Positions 44,819-54,159 of a stretch of 64,000 nt of DNA are shown here, piece by piece. Both the position numbers and the translations under genes were made by a program. The stretch lies in contig NZ_RCZE01000001.1 in assembly GCF_006438915.1 (NCBI RefSeq), forward strand, positions 482,325 to 546,324, written 5' to 3'. Source of the DNA: Pseudomonas arsenicoxydans (GTDB lineage: Bacteria > Pseudomonadota > Gammaproteobacteria > Pseudomonadales > Pseudomonadaceae). The notes beneath the pieces were generated by a model, which worked only from the letters and a program-made list of their open reading frames with translations, made no database searches and was not told where the DNA came from. Position 1 is the first letter of the stretch, and each line of letters opens with the position of its first letter.

Positions 44819-47002
44819 ATGCGCGATGATCTCTCCCTTCTGCTGAACTCCCTCAACGATGCCCAACGCCAGGCCGTAGCTGCCCGCGTGGGTCGTCAGT
44901 TGGTCCTGGCCGGTGCTGGTTCCGGTAAAACCCGAGTGCTGGTGCACCGTATCGCCTGGTTGATCCAGGTCGAAAACGCCTCGCCGCACTCAATCCTGTC
45001 GGTGACCTTCACCAACAAGGCCGCGGCTGAGATGCGTCAACGCATCGAGCAGCTGATGGGGCTCAACCCCGCCGGCATGTGGGTCGGCACCTTCCACGGC
45101 CTGGCGCACCGCTTGCTGCGGGCGCACTGGCAGGAAGCCGGGCTGAGCCAAACGTTCCAGATTCTCGACAGCGACGACCAGCAACGTTTGGTCAAACGCG
45201 TGATCCGCGAGCTGGGCCTGGACGAGCAACGCTGGCCGGCCCGTCAGGCCCAGTGGTTCATCAACGGGCAGAAAGACGAAGGTCTGCGTCCACAACACAT
45301 TCAAGCCAGCGGCGATCTGTTCCTGGCGACCATGCGCAGCATTTATGAGGCCTACGAGGCTGCCTGCCTGCGCGCTGGCGTGATCGACTTCTCCGAATTG
45401 CTGCTGCGTGCCCTTGACCTGTGGCGCGACCACCCGGGCTTGCTGGCTCATTATCAGAAACGCTTCCGCCACATCCTGGTAGACGAATTCCAGGACACCA
45501 ACGCCGTGCAGTACGCCTGGTTGCGCTTGCTGGCCAAGGGCGGCGACAGCCTGATGGTGGTCGGTGACGACGACCAGTCGATCTACGGCTGGCGCGGGGC
45601 GAAAATCGAGAACATCTATCAGTACTCCGACGACTTCCCTGACGCCGAGACCATTCGCCTGGAGCAGAACTATCGCTCCACCGCCGGTATTCTCAAGGCC
45701 GCCAACGCCCTGATTGCCAACAACACCGGGCGCATGGGCAAAGAGCTGTGGACTGATGGCGGTGAAGGCGAAGCGATCAACTTGTACGCCGCGTTCAACG
45801 AACACGACGAAGCACGTTACGTGGTGGAAACCATCGAAAGCGCGCTGAAAACCGGCTTGGCTCGCAGCGATATCGCGATTTTGTACCGCTCCAACGCCCA
45901 ATCCCGCGTTTTGGAAGAAGCCCTGCTGCGTGAACGCATTCCGTACCGCATCTATGGCGGTCAGCGCTTCTTCGAGCGGGCAGAAATCAAAAACGCCATG
46001 GCTTACCTGCGCTTGCTGGAAGGCCGAGGCAACGATGCGGCACTGGAACGGGTGATCAACGTCCCGGCCCGTGGCATTGGCGAAAAAACCGTCGAAGCCA
46101 TCCGCGACCATGCCCGTCATAGCGATGTGTCGATGTGGGAAGCCATGCGCCTGCTGGTCGCCAATAAAGGCCTGACCGGCCGCGCGGCTGGCGCGCTCGG
46201 TGCCTTTATCGAGTTGATCGAGAACCTCGCTGCCAAGTGCATGGAAATGCCCCTGCACCTGATGACCCAGACGGTCATCGAGCAATCCGGGCTGATCGCC
46301 TATCACCAGGCGGAAAAAGGCGAAAAGGGCCAGGCTCGGGTAGAAAACCTTGAGGAACTGGTCAGCGCCGCGCGCAACTTCGAAAACGCCGAAGAAGACG
46401 AAGACCTGACGCCACTGGCGGCGTTCCTTGGCCATGCGTCGCTGGAGGCCGGTGATACTCAGGCCGAAGAGCACGAAGACAGCATTCAGCTGATGACCTT
46501 GCACAGCGCCAAGGGCCTGGAATTCCCTTACGTGTTCCTGGTGGGCATGGAAGAAGGCCTGTTCCCGCACAAGATGAGCCTGGAAGAGCCCGGCCGTCTT
46601 GAGGAAGAACGCCGCCTGGCCTACGTCGGCATCACCCGGGCGATGCAGAATCTGGTGATGACCTATGCTGAAACCCGACGCCTGTATGGCAGCGAAACCT
46701 ACAACAAGGTCTCGCGTTTCGTACGGGAAGTGCCGAAAGGTTTGATCCAGGAAGTACGTCTGTCCAACAGCGTCAGCCGTCCTTTCGGCGGCAATCAATC
46801 GATGAGCGGCAGTAACTTGTTCAGCGGCAGCGAGATTCCGGAAACCGGCTTCAGCCTGGGTCAGACGGTAAGGCACTCGATCTTTGGTGATGGTGTGATC
46901 CTGAATTTCGAAGGGGCCGGGGCTCAGGCGCGGGTGCAGGTGAACTTCAGTGAAGGCAGCAAGTGGCTGATGCTGGGTTACGCGAAGCTGGAAGCTGTTT
47001 AG
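44819..47002 (+). CDS. uvrD: DNA helicase II (UvrD)
   Basis: This 727-residue SF1A 3'-5' helicase acts in nucleotide-excision and mismatch repair. Seen motifs: Walker A AGAGSGKT at residues 31-38, VTFTNKAAAEMRQRI, LVDEFQDTNAVQY near residue 222, GDDDQSIYGWRGA near residue 250, EQNYRS near residue 280, and LMTLHSAKGLEFPYVFLVGMEEGLFPH near residue 560. It ends with the UvrD C-terminal Tudor-like segment (VRHSIFGDGVILNFEG). The length fits the family. It starts at ATG 44819. A repeat element lies nine bases after its stop. Confidence 0.97.
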   Translation: MRDDLSLLLNSLNDAQRQAVAARVGRQLVLAGAGSGKTRVLVHRIAWLIQVENASPHSILSVTFTNKAAAEMRQRIEQLMGLNPAGMWVGTFHGLAHRLLRAHWQEAGLSQTFQILDSDDQQRLVKRVIRELGLDEQRWPARQAQWFINGQKDEGLRPQHIQASGDLFLATMRSIYEAYEAACLRAGVIDFSELLLRALDLWRDHPGLLAHYQKRFRHILVDEFQDTNAVQYAWLRLLAKGGDSLMVVGDDDQSIYGWRGAKIENIYQYSDDFPDAETIRLEQNYRSTAGILKAANALIANNTGRMGKELWTDGGEGEAINLYAAFNEHDEARYVVETIESALKTGLARSDIAILYRSNAQSRVLEEALLRERIPYRIYGGQRFFERAEIKNAMAYLRLLEGRGNDAALERVINVPARGIGEKTVEAIRDHARHSDVSMWEAMRLLVANKGLTGRAAGALGAFIELIENLAAKCMEMPLHLMTQTVIEQSGLIAYHQAEKGEKGQARVENLEELVSAARNFENAEEDEDLTPLAAFLGHASLEAGDTQAEEHEDSIQLMTLHSAKGLEFPYVFLVGMEEGLFPHKMSLEEPGRLEEERRLAYVGITRAMQNLVMTYAETRRLYGSETYNKVSRFVREVPKGLIQEVRLSNSVSRPFGGNQSMSGSNLFSGSEIPETGFSLGQTVRHSIFGDGVILNFEGAGAQARVQVNFSEGSKWLMLGYAKLEAV

Positions 47003-47010
47003 GGTTTACT

Positions 47011-47113
47011 GATCGTTCCCACGCTCTGCGTGGTAACGCCGCCGTGGACGCTCTGCGACCACTGTGACGCGGAGCGTCACTGGATGCATTCCCCCGCAGA
47101 GCGAGGGAACGAT
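47011..47113. repeat. Inverted repeat element (CGTTCCCACGCTCTGCG type)
   Basis: Terminal arms GATCGTTCCCACGCTCTGCG and the near complement CGCAGAGCGAGGGAACGAT flank an inner stem (GACGCTC...GAGCGTC). This is a dispersed Pseudomonas repeat family, distinct from the GTGGGAGCGGGC REPs. It ends five bases before the ribosome-binding site of the next gene. Confidence 0.75.
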
Positions 47114-47129
47114 TATCAGAGGAATATGT

Positions 47130-47570
47130 ATGGGCTCAGGCTTCTTTTCTTCCTGGACATTCTGGGCCCTGATGTCGGCGGCGTTTGCCGCCATGACCGC
47201 GATCTTCGCCAAAATCGGCATCGAAAACGTCAATTCCGACTTCGCCACCCTGCTACGCACCGTAGTGGTATTGGTCAGCCTGGCCTTGATTTTGTACGCC
47301 ACGGGCCAATATCAGTCATTAGGATCGATCTCGGCGAAGAGCTACCTGTTCTTGCTGCTGTCGGGACTGGCCACCGGCGCCTCGTGGATCTGCTACTTCC
47401 GCGCGCTGAAACTGGGGCCGGCCTCGCTGGTGGCGCCGGTGGACAAGCTCAGCGTGGTGCTGGTGGCGGTGCTCGGCGTGATCCTGCTGGGCGAAAAACT
47501 CGACCTGCGCCAATGGGGCGGAATCGGCCTGATCACGGCCGGTGTGGTCATGCTGGCGCTGCGACGCTAG
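47130..47570 (+). CDS. Single-EamA-domain membrane transporter
   Basis: This 146-residue inner-membrane protein has five helices and one EamA (DMT) repeat: FWALMSAAFAAMTAIFAKIG, LLLSGLATGASWICYFRALKLG and VAPVDKLSVVLVAVLGVILLGEKL. The half-length form acts as a dimer in related small exporters. The start at 47130 follows AGAGGA by six bases. It may export or import a metabolite; no substrate is evident. A repeat stands just upstream of its ribosome-binding site, so its leader may fold. Confidence 0.88.
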   Translation: MGSGFFSSWTFWALMSAAFAAMTAIFAKIGIENVNSDFATLLRTVVVLVSLALILYATGQYQSLGSISAKSYLFLLLSGLATGASWICYFRALKLGPASLVAPVDKLSVVLVAVLGVILLGEKLDLRQWGGIGLITAGVVMLALRR

Positions 47571-47749
47571 GCATCCTTCCTACAGAAGCTATCCACTCGT
47601 CCCACGGACCGAAATCAAAAGGCCTTATTGCGCTGACTGAAGCTGAACGCAACCTGTCAGGCAAAAGCCCGAAACACTCTGCCGCTAGCCAGTAACACTT
47701 CAGCTGTGCAACATGGCGCGCGTGCCATCCACAAATGGGATTACCCTTT

Positions 47750-48625
47750 ATGAAACGTTTTCTTAGCATCGCCATGGCGCTGTGCATCGGCCTGACGATG
47801 AGCCTCGACGCCAACGCCAAGCGCTTTGGTGGCGGCAAAAGCGTCGGCGCTGCGCCGACCCACCAGACCAGCCAAATGGCGCCTTCTTCTCCAGGCATGG
47901 GCGGCGCTGCGGCGACCGCTGGTGCTGCCGGTGCCGCGGGCGCTGCGGCCAAGGCTGGCGGTGCTTCGCGCTGGCTCGGCCCTCTCGCCGGCATCGCTGC
48001 CGGTGGCCTGCTGGCCTCCATGTTCATGGGCGGCGGCTTCCAGGGCATGCAGATCTTCGACATCCTGATCATGGCGGTCATCGCCTTCCTGATCTTCCGC
48101 TTCATCGCCGCTCGTCGTCGCAAGCAACAGGAGCACATGGCTCCAGCTGGCCACGCGCCAATGCAACGTGAAGCGTTCGATCAAAAGCCTGCTGGCGGTT
48201 CGATCTTCGGCGGTTCGGCTGCACCGGTTGCCGCTCGTCCGGTCATCAATGCGCCGGCCTGGTTCAATGAACAGAACTTCATTGAAGCGGCCCGCAACCA
48301 CTTCCAGTCCCTGCAGCAGCATTGGGACGCCAACGAAATGGACAAGATTGCCGAGTTCGTGACCCCGCAAATGCTCGAGTTCCTCAAGCGCGAACGCGCT
48401 GACCTGGGCGAAGGCTTCCAGTCCACCTACATCGATAACCTCAATGTACAACTGGACGGCGTGGATGATCGTGCCGACAAGACCATCGCCACCCTGACCT
48501 TCAGCGGCGTGTCGAAAACTTCGCGCTTCGACCAGGGCGAAGTGTTCAGCGAAAGCTGGAACATGGAACGGCCACAGGGCGAAAACCAGCCTTGGCTGGT
48601 CGCTGGTATCCGCCAGAACGGCTGA
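47750..48625 (+). CDS. Tim44-like domain membrane protein
   Basis: This 291-residue protein has a signal or anchor sequence (MKRFLSIAMALCIGLTMSLDANA). An Ala/Gly-rich stretch follows, with two further hydrophobic segments (GIAAGGLLASMFMGGGF, FDILIMAVIAFLIFRFI). A soluble Tim44-like domain comes after (about residues 160-290: FNEQNFIEAARNHFQSLQQHWD and EFVTPQMLEFLKRE). The family is common in proteobacteria and lacks a known role; it is not mitochondrial import. The start at 47750 is chosen over one five codons upstream. A bidirectional terminator follows. Confidence 0.9.
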   Translation: MKRFLSIAMALCIGLTMSLDANAKRFGGGKSVGAAPTHQTSQMAPSSPGMGGAAATAGAAGAAGAAAKAGGASRWLGPLAGIAAGGLLASMFMGGGFQGMQIFDILIMAVIAFLIFRFIAARRRKQQEHMAPAGHAPMQREAFDQKPAGGSIFGGSAAPVAARPVINAPAWFNEQNFIEAARNHFQSLQQHWDANEMDKIAEFVTPQMLEFLKRERADLGEGFQSTYIDNLNVQLDGVDDRADKTIATLTFSGVSKTSRFDQGEVFSESWNMERPQGENQPWLVAGIRQNG

Positions 48626-48651
48626 TCCCAAGGCGTTAAGCATGTTGTAAT

Positions 48652-48682
48652 AAAAACCCCAGCCTCGGCTGGGGTTTTCTAT
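48652..48682 (+). terminator. Rho-independent terminator after the Tim44-like gene
   Basis: AAAACCCCAGCC/GGCTGGGGTTTT is a 12-bp stem with a tight loop and T residues in the right arm. Confidence 0.88.
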
Positions 48683-48760
48683 TTCGCGGTTGCATCTATA
48701 GCGAGCTACTGTATAAACCGCCCCAACTAAACCGCGCCATCAAGCAAGAGGATCCCGGAC

Positions 48761-49168
48761 GTGGAAGAAATCATCGAACAACTGCGTGAAGCCAACGAAC
48801 CGGTACCGGTCCCCTTGGAGCTGCCCGACGAAGACCAGATCGTGGAAATCGAAGAACAACTGTTCATCGATATTCCATTCGTCTTCAGAGAATTTTTGCT
48901 GACCGTCAGCGACGTGGTCTACGGCAGCCTGGAGCCGGTGACTGTCACCGACCCGCAATCCCACACCTACCTGCCAGACGTTGCCGCCAACGCCTGGGAC
49001 GCTGGCGTTGACCGCAGCATGATCCCGATCTGCCAGGACGGTGACGACTACTACCTGGTCGAAGAAGACGGCACCGTGGTGCTGTGGCAAGCAGAAGAAG
49101 AACTGATCGCCGAGGAAACCTGGGAATCTGTGTGGCACTGGGCGCGGGACGTCTGGCTGGAAAGCTGA
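48761..49168 (+). CDS. SMI1/KNR4 (SUKH)-family protein
   Basis: This small acidic 135-residue protein begins at GTG 48761, with AGAGG eight or nine bases upstream. Motifs of the SUKH fold: DEDQIVEIEEQLFIDIPFVFREFLL near residue 25, then DVVYGSLEPVTV and a central MIPICQDGDDYYLVEEDGTVV near residue 86. SUKH proteins are often immunity proteins for polymorphic toxins, but here no toxin gene is adjacent; it appears as a stand-alone housekeeping member. It is convergent with the KefB-type antiporter gene, with a 29-base gap. Confidence 0.87.
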   Translation: MEEIIEQLREANEPVPVPLELPDEDQIVEIEEQLFIDIPFVFREFLLTVSDVVYGSLEPVTVTDPQSHTYLPDVAANAWDAGVDRSMIPICQDGDDYYLVEEDGTVVLWQAEEELIAEETWESVWHWARDVWLES

Positions 49169-49197
49169 GTCGCCTCGGCTTTGTAGCAGGTGTAGTG

Positions 49198-50961
49198 TCA
49201 GTGGCCGGATGCATCGTTGTGGTTGTCTAACGTTTCGAGCAGGGCTACCTGCATCCGCGTGTGCACGCGGATGAACCAGCGCCAGAGCAATGCGGCCACG
49301 GCGGCGGCGACCACGATGATCAATACCAGCAACTTGTTGGTCGGCAGAATACTGGCCGACAAGGCTGCCAGTAGCAGGAAAATCACCAGCAGCGAGAGGA
49401 TCGGAATCACTTCGGCGATCACCCGACGCACTCGCTGCGTGTGGCGCCCGGCCATTTCCGGCTTCACGCCCATCTCCGCCAACAGCAGCGATAGCGCCTT
49501 GAGCTTGCGATAGGCGGCGATCAGGAACGGCAGCGACACCAGCAGCGCCCCACCCCAAATCAATGCTTTCTGCCAGCTCGGGTCGTTGATCCAGTCTTGA
49601 AAATAGACGGACACGCGCTCGGCGAAGAATGCCCCCGAGAAGAAAATCGCAATCACCAACGCCAGATTGACCCCCACCTGCAACAAAATCCGCCGAATCA
49701 TCGACGCCAGCAGCGCGCCCTCGCCCTGCGGCTGAATGCTGCGCAGCCATTCGCCGTACATCCCAAACACCCTGCCCAGCCGTTGCGGCATCACCGCAGC
49801 CAGCTTGATCGACAGCGGATCGGCCGCGCGAATCAGGTACGGAGTCAGCAGCGTAGTGATCACCGAAACCGCCACGGCGACCGGGTAGAGGAAATTGCTG
49901 GTGACCTGCAGCGTCATGCCCAGCGCGGCGATGATGAAAGAAAATTCGCCAATCTGCGAAAGCCCCATCCCCACGCGCAGTGAGGTGCGTCCGTCATTGC
50001 CGGCGATAAACGCACCGAGTCCGCAGGACAGCATCTTTCCAAGCACCACAGCCACGGTGATCACGGCGATTGGCCAGGCGTATTGCAGGAGGATCATCGG
50101 GTCCAGCATCAGGCCGATGGCGACGAAGAAGATGGCGCTGAACAAGTCGCGAACGGGCTCGATCAGGCGCTCTATTTTCAACAGTTGCCGAGACTCGGCC
50201 ATGATCGCGCCAATCAAAAACGCGCCGAGCACCATGCTGTATTCCAGCTTCACCACCAACAGGCAGAAACCGAAACACAACCCCAGCACGGTGATTAGCA
50301 GCATCTCGTTGCTGTCGAATTTGGCCACGTAAGCCAACAGCCGCGGCACCAGCAAAATCCCGATGACCAACGCGACAATCATGAACAGCGAGAGCTTGCC
50401 GACCGTGGAAAACACTTCGCCGGAGCTGACTGTGCCGCTGACGGCGATGCTCGACAGCAACGCGATGATGCCGATGCCCAGGATGTCTTCAACGATCAGC
50501 ACACCGAAGATCAACTGCGCGAAGCGCTCGTTTTTCATCTTCAGGTCGTTGAGGGCCTTGACGATGATGGTGGTCGAGGAAATCGCCAGGATCGCGCCGA
50601 GGAACAGCGAATCCATGGTGTTCCAGTCAAACCAGCGACCGATCTCGTAGCCGATCCAAATCATCAGCACGATTTCAAGGAACGCTGCGATGAATGCCGT
50701 GGCGCCAACCTTGAATAACTTGCGCAGACTGAATTCGAGGCCGAGGCAGAACATCAGGAAGATCACCCCAAGCTCCGCGAGGGTCTTGATGGTCTCTTCG
50801 TCGTGGATCAGGCCGAACGGCGGTGTGTGCGGGCCGATGATGAAACCGGCAACGATGTAGCCCAGCACCACCGGCTGCTTGAAGCGATGGAATAGCACGG
50901 TCACCACGCCCGCGATCAACATGATCACTGCCAAATCCTGAATGAAACTGATGGCATGCAT
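49198..50961 (-). CDS. Cation:proton antiporter, KefB-like (CPA2)
   Basis: This 587-residue membrane protein has 12 or more helices. CPA2 features: VVLGYIVAGFIIGPHTPP near residue 32, LAELGVIFLMFCLGLEFSL near residue 61, ISSTTIIVKALND near residue 128, and EYSMVLGAFLIGAIMAES near residue 240. A further hydrophobic region makes up the C-terminal part, and no TrkA-N nucleotide domain is present. It exchanges K+ or Na+ for protons. The start MHAISFIQDLAVIM follows GGAGCACACGCC. It is a single-gene unit, divergent from a thioesterase gene. Confidence 0.92.
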   Translation of the reverse strand: MHAISFIQDLAVIMLIAGVVTVLFHRFKQPVVLGYIVAGFIIGPHTPPFGLIHDEETIKTLAELGVIFLMFCLGLEFSLRKLFKVGATAFIAAFLEIVLMIWIGYEIGRWFDWNTMDSLFLGAILAISSTTIIVKALNDLKMKNERFAQLIFGVLIVEDILGIGIIALLSSIAVSGTVSSGEVFSTVGKLSLFMIVALVIGILLVPRLLAYVAKFDSNEMLLITVLGLCFGFCLLVVKLEYSMVLGAFLIGAIMAESRQLLKIERLIEPVRDLFSAIFFVAIGLMLDPMILLQYAWPIAVITVAVVLGKMLSCGLGAFIAGNDGRTSLRVGMGLSQIGEFSFIIAALGMTLQVTSNFLYPVAVAVSVITTLLTPYLIRAADPLSIKLAAVMPQRLGRVFGMYGEWLRSIQPQGEGALLASMIRRILLQVGVNLALVIAIFFSGAFFAERVSVYFQDWINDPSWQKALIWGGALLVSLPFLIAAYRKLKALSLLLAEMGVKPEMAGRHTQRVRRVIAEVIPILSLLVIFLLLAALSASILPTNKLLVLIIVVAAAVAALLWRWFIRVHTRMQVALLETLDNHNDASGH

Positions 50962-51164
50962 GGCGTGTGCTCCTTAAGGGGGGGACTTTTGGAGGTTAAC
51001 ACCGGGACTTGCGCCGCAAAGGCGGTGCAATATATGGAAACAGATCGAAACAGGCGTGACGGCAGCCACCTGCCCGGCGTCCCGATAACTGTTGGTTTTG
51101 AAAAGCTGACAAGGCACCCGCAGAGGTGCGCCCCTGAAATTCTGCCTTGAACCGTGAGAACGCT

Positions 51165-51647
51165 ATGGAACCCGGAAACGCACAACTGTCGATGACGGTA
51201 TTGATGACCCCCGACATGGCCAACTTCTCTGGCAATGTCCACGGCGGTACTTTGCTCAAGTACCTCGACGAAGTCGCGTATGCATGCGCCAGCCGTTATG
51301 CCGGTCGCTACGTGGTGACGCTGTCGGTGGACCAGGTTATTTTCCGCGAGCCGATTCATGTCGGCGAACTGGTGACCTTCCTGGCTTCGGTCAACTACAC
51401 CGGCAACACCTCCATGGAAGTGGGGATCAAGGTGGTGACCGAAAACATCCGCGAGCGCTCGGTGCGCCACACCAATAGCTGCTTTTTCACCATGGTCGCG
51501 GTGGATGACGACCGCAAACCGGCTGTTGTCCCGCCACTGCAACCGCAGAACAGCGAAGACAAACGCCGCTTCATGCAGGCCCAGCAGCGTCGGCAGATTC
51601 GTCAGGAACTGGAAAAGCGCTATCAGGAAATCAAGGGTGATGCCTGA
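51165..51647 (+). CDS. Acyl-CoA thioesterase (hotdog, YkhA/BACH-like)
   Basis: This 160-residue hotdog thioesterase has the signature NFSGNVHGGTLLKYLDEVAYACASRYAG at about residues 20-47, with the catalytic Asp/Glu. TLSVDQVIFREPIHVGELVTFLASV follows, as in the BACH/YkhA group. The C-terminal 30 residues form a charged helix (RRFMQAQQRRQIRQELEKRY). The start at 51165 (MEPGNAQ) has GAGAA nearby; an earlier in-frame start is six codons upstream. It probably acts on medium- or long-chain acyl-CoA. It is separate from the YciA-type gene at 1616. Confidence 0.92.
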   Translation: MEPGNAQLSMTVLMTPDMANFSGNVHGGTLLKYLDEVAYACASRYAGRYVVTLSVDQVIFREPIHVGELVTFLASVNYTGNTSMEVGIKVVTENIRERSVRHTNSCFFTMVAVDDDRKPAVVPPLQPQNSEDKRRFMQAQQRRQIRQELEKRYQEIKGDA

Positions 51648-51672
51648 TAGTTGTGACCTGTTTTAGATAGCC

Positions 51673-51748
51673 ATCGCGAGCAAGCTCGCTCCCACATTGA
51701 ATTTGTGAACGGCACAGATCAAGTGTGCGAGCGAGCCTGCTCGCGATT
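51673..51748. repeat. REP-type inverted repeat pair (degenerate)
   Basis: ATCGCGAGCAAGCTCGCT and an opposed AGCGAGCCTGCTCGCGAT flank about 40 bases. The unit lies in the gap between the convergent thioesterase and pdxY genes. Confidence 0.75.
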
Positions 51749-51763
51749 GGGATCAACGCCGAA

Positions 51764-52636
51764 TCAGAGACTGATCGCCGTCGCCTCAAACCGCACCCGC
51801 GGATGAGCAATCCGGTCCTGCGCCCGCACCAATTCGAGCTCATAGCTGGCACAGGCCTGAGTCTCCAGCAGCACCTCATGAACCGCTGCGGCCGTAAACT
51901 CAAACGCAGCGACCAGACTGTCGCCCAACAACACCCGCGCCAGAAACAGCCCGGACGTCAGGTCCCCCACGCCCACCGGCTTACGCGGAAACGCCAGCAG
52001 CGGGCGACGCAGGTGCCAGCTGCCTTCAGTGGTCACCAGCAACATCTCGAAGCCATCCGCCGGTTTACCGGGATAGTCCAGATGCTTGACCAGCACCGCC
52101 TTCGGCCCGCGCGCCAACAGTGCTCGCGCCATGGCCAGACAATCGAATAGTGACTGTGGTTTACGTCCAGAGAAGCTGTCCAGTTCCAACTGGTTCGGGC
52201 ACATGAAGTCAGCCACAGACGCCGCTTCTTCCAGCAGGAAATCGCTGACTTCGGCCGGTACGCTACAACCTTTCTCCGGATGGCCCATCACCGGGTCGCA
52301 CAAATACAGTGCTTTGGGATTCACCGACTTGATGCGCGCCACGCCGGTCAGGATCGCCCGGCCCTGCGCAGCACTGCCCAGGTAGCCGGACAGCACCGCA
52401 TCGCAGTTGCCCAGCTCGCCAATCGCGGCAATGCCTTCGACCAACTCAGGGATATGGTGCGGCGCCAGCACTTCACCCGTCCACTGGCCGTACTGGGTGT
52501 GGTTGGAGAACTGCACCGTATTGAGCGGCCAGACATTCACCCCGACCCGCTGCATCGGGAAAACCGCGGCGCTGTTGCCAGCGTGGCCGAACACCACGTG
52601 GGACTGAATGGCGAGCAGATGGGGCGTACGTTTCAT
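51764..52636 (-). CDS. pdxY: Pyridoxal kinase (PdxY)
   Basis: This 290-residue ribokinase-fold enzyme phosphorylates pyridoxal to PLP. Family segments: [41 protein letters not shown] at the start, [14 protein letters not shown] near residue 113, and the anion-hole motif [12 protein letters not shown] near residue 220, with the catalytic Asp. The start is at 52636. It is divergent from the DUF3301 gene with about 120 bases between, where both promoters lie. It provides salvage PLP, a link with the PLP-type regulator at 26.7 kb, though not an operon. Confidence 0.95.
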   Translation of the reverse strand: MKRTPHLLAIQSHVVFGHAGNSAAVFPMQRVGVNVWPLNTVQFSNHTQYGQWTGEVLAPHHIPELVEGIAAIGELGNCDAVLSGYLGSAAQGRAILTGVARIKSVNPKALYLCDPVMGHPEKGCSVPAEVSDFLLEEAASVADFMCPNQLELDSFSGRKPQSLFDCLAMARALLARGPKAVLVKHLDYPGKPADGFEMLLVTTEGSWHLRRPLLAFPRKPVGVGDLTSGLFLARVLLGDSLVAAFEFTAAAVHEVLLETQACASYELELVRAQDRIAHPRVRFEATAISL

Positions 52637-52756
52637 GCGGTGAGTTTTCCGTAAAACGATTGAAATTCAAGTCGCGCAGTATGCGACGAAACGCAGCCTG
52701 TACGACAGACCGGCGACGCAGTTAAGCTGACACTATCTAGTTGGAGCACCCTGTTA

Positions 52757-53170
52757 ATGCTGACCCTCGGAAATATCTTCGTGCTAATGCTGCTCGCCAC
52801 CGGTGGCGCGTGGTTGTGGCATAACCACGGCTTGCGCGAGCGCGCGCTGGAACGGGTCAAGCAGCATTGCGCCAAGCTCGGTATCGAGTTGCTGGACGGC
52901 AACGTGGCCCTGAAAAAGATCGCGTTCATCAAAGACGCCAACGGCCGGCGGCGCCTGGCTCGCGTGTACAACTTTGAGTTCACCGTGACCGGCGAAACCC
53001 GCCACAATGGCACCATCACCCAATTCGGCGCCCACAGCGCGCAGATTGAACTGGCGCCCTACCCGATGCCGTTCGACGACACGCCAGCGGTCGTCGATGT
53101 GGTGAAGCCCCGCGCCGAGGTGATCGAGTTGAGCCAGTGGCGGCAAGAACACACCAAGTGGCGCCCTTAA
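52757..53170 (+). CDS. DUF3301 family protein
   Basis: This 137-residue protein has one N-terminal membrane anchor (MLTLGNIFVLMLLATGGAWLW). A soluble domain follows, with LRERALERVKQHCAKLGIELLDGNVAL near residue 26 and RRLARVYNFEFTVTGETRHNGTI near residue 67, the DUF3301 signature as I recall. The function is unknown. It is common in gammaproteobacteria. Its stop codon overlaps the stop of the convergent COG0523 gene by four bases. A purine site (GGAGC) lies about 12 bases before the ATG. Confidence 0.85.
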   Translation: MLTLGNIFVLMLLATGGAWLWHNHGLRERALERVKQHCAKLGIELLDGNVALKKIAFIKDANGRRRLARVYNFEFTVTGETRHNGTITQFGAHSAQIELAPYPMPFDDTPAVVDVVKPRAEVIELSQWRQEHTKWRP

Positions 53171-54132
53171 ACTGACCGACAGCCGGCCAGAGCGCTTTGC
53201 AGTGAATCAACCTCCTGCAGCTCGCTGAAAATCAGTTCTATCCGCGAATCCTGGCGCCATTCGCTGGGCTTCCATTCCAGTTCCGAATTATCCAGCGCAT
53301 TGGCTGACACCCAACCGTCGACGCTGTGGATAACCAGCTTCGCCCGCCGCCAGGACAGGCTTTCAAGCCATTGGCCGATTCGAGCCTTATCGAACCTCTG
53401 GCTTGGGTGCCAACGCCAGCCGATGCTCCAGCCCCCCTCCTGTTCCTGACTCAAGCAAATCGGCAGCGCGGGATCGGTCCAGATGGCCGGCATTTGCGCC
53501 AGCCCCTTGGGCACGATGAAGTTATCCACACCCGCTACCGCCTGAGCCTGGAACCCCGGCAAGTTGCTCAATGGCAACTGAGCGTGCTGCGTCCAGTACA
53601 GAGGACGAGGCAGTAACTGCGCGGCGATACGCTGGCGATCATCGACGTCGAGATCTTCTGCCTTGTTCAACACCAACAAGCCGGCACTGTTCAATGTCTC
53701 CCGTTGCGCGGCAGGTAGCGGTTTGCCAGCCGCGAGCGCTTCAGCATCCAATACCAGTACGCAGGGTTGTACCGCCAGTACACCGACCCACGGCGCCTCA
53801 TTCAACTGCTCAAGCAGCCGGGCCGGATGTCCAAGACCGGAGGGTTCGATGAACAGCCGATCCGGTTTCGCCTTGCGCAGCAAGCGCCCGAGCCCGATCT
53901 GAAACGGCGCACCATTGACGCAACACAAACAGCCGCCGGCCACTTCGCCCAGTGCGATACCATCGGCATCCGAGGTCAACAGCGCAGCGTCGAGGCCGAT
54001 CTGCCCGAATTCGTTGATCAGCACCGCCCAGCGCTCGCCCACCGGCCGCTGCGTCAACAGGTGCTTGATCAGGCTGGTTTTGCCGGCGCCCAAAGGACCC
54101 GCAATGACGTGAGTGGGAATGTTCTGCAACAT
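53167..54132 (-). CDS. COG0523 (CobW/YjiA-type) GTPase, putative zinc chaperone
   Basis: This 321-residue G3E GTPase has Walker A GPLGAGKT at residues 12-19, the metal-binding CxCC as CLCC at residues 68-71, IEPSGLGHP near residue 94, and NKAEDLD (NKxD-type) near residue 155. A C-terminal CobW domain follows (about residues 210-320). COG0523 proteins pass zinc to client enzymes during shortage. It lies 27 bases from a divergent small secreted-protein gene. A GTG three codons upstream (54141) is an alternative start. The neighbouring zinc genes make a zinc role likely. Confidence 0.92.
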   Translation of the reverse strand: MLQNIPTHVIAGPLGAGKTSLIKHLLTQRPVGERWAVLINEFGQIGLDAALLTSDADGIALGEVAGGCLCCVNGAPFQIGLGRLLRKAKPDRLFIEPSGLGHPARLLEQLNEAPWVGVLAVQPCVLVLDAEALAAGKPLPAAQRETLNSAGLLVLNKAEDLDVDDRQRIAAQLLPRPLYWTQHAQLPLSNLPGFQAQAVAGVDNFIVPKGLAQMPAIWTDPALPICLSQEQEGGWSIGWRWHPSQRFDKARIGQWLESLSWRRAKLVIHSVDGWVSANALDNSELEWKPSEWRQDSRIELIFSELQEVDSLQSALAGCRSV

Positions 54133-54159
54133 GGTCGGCACTTTCTGAGGAGGTAAAAG

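Noticed and set aside
44990..46876. 628-codon minus-strand frame opposite uvrD
   Set aside because: It is a shadow of uvrD in the complementary phase, with no recognisable domain.
48740..49750. 336-codon minus-strand frame across the SUKH and antiporter genes
   Set aside because: It is out of phase with both real genes and spans their convergent ends.
53335..53530. Two more TTATCCACA nonamers in the first COG0523 gene
   Set aside because: They are in opposite orientations and 180 bases apart, with no periodicity. They are too sparse to call a cluster, and are noted only as background for the main one.
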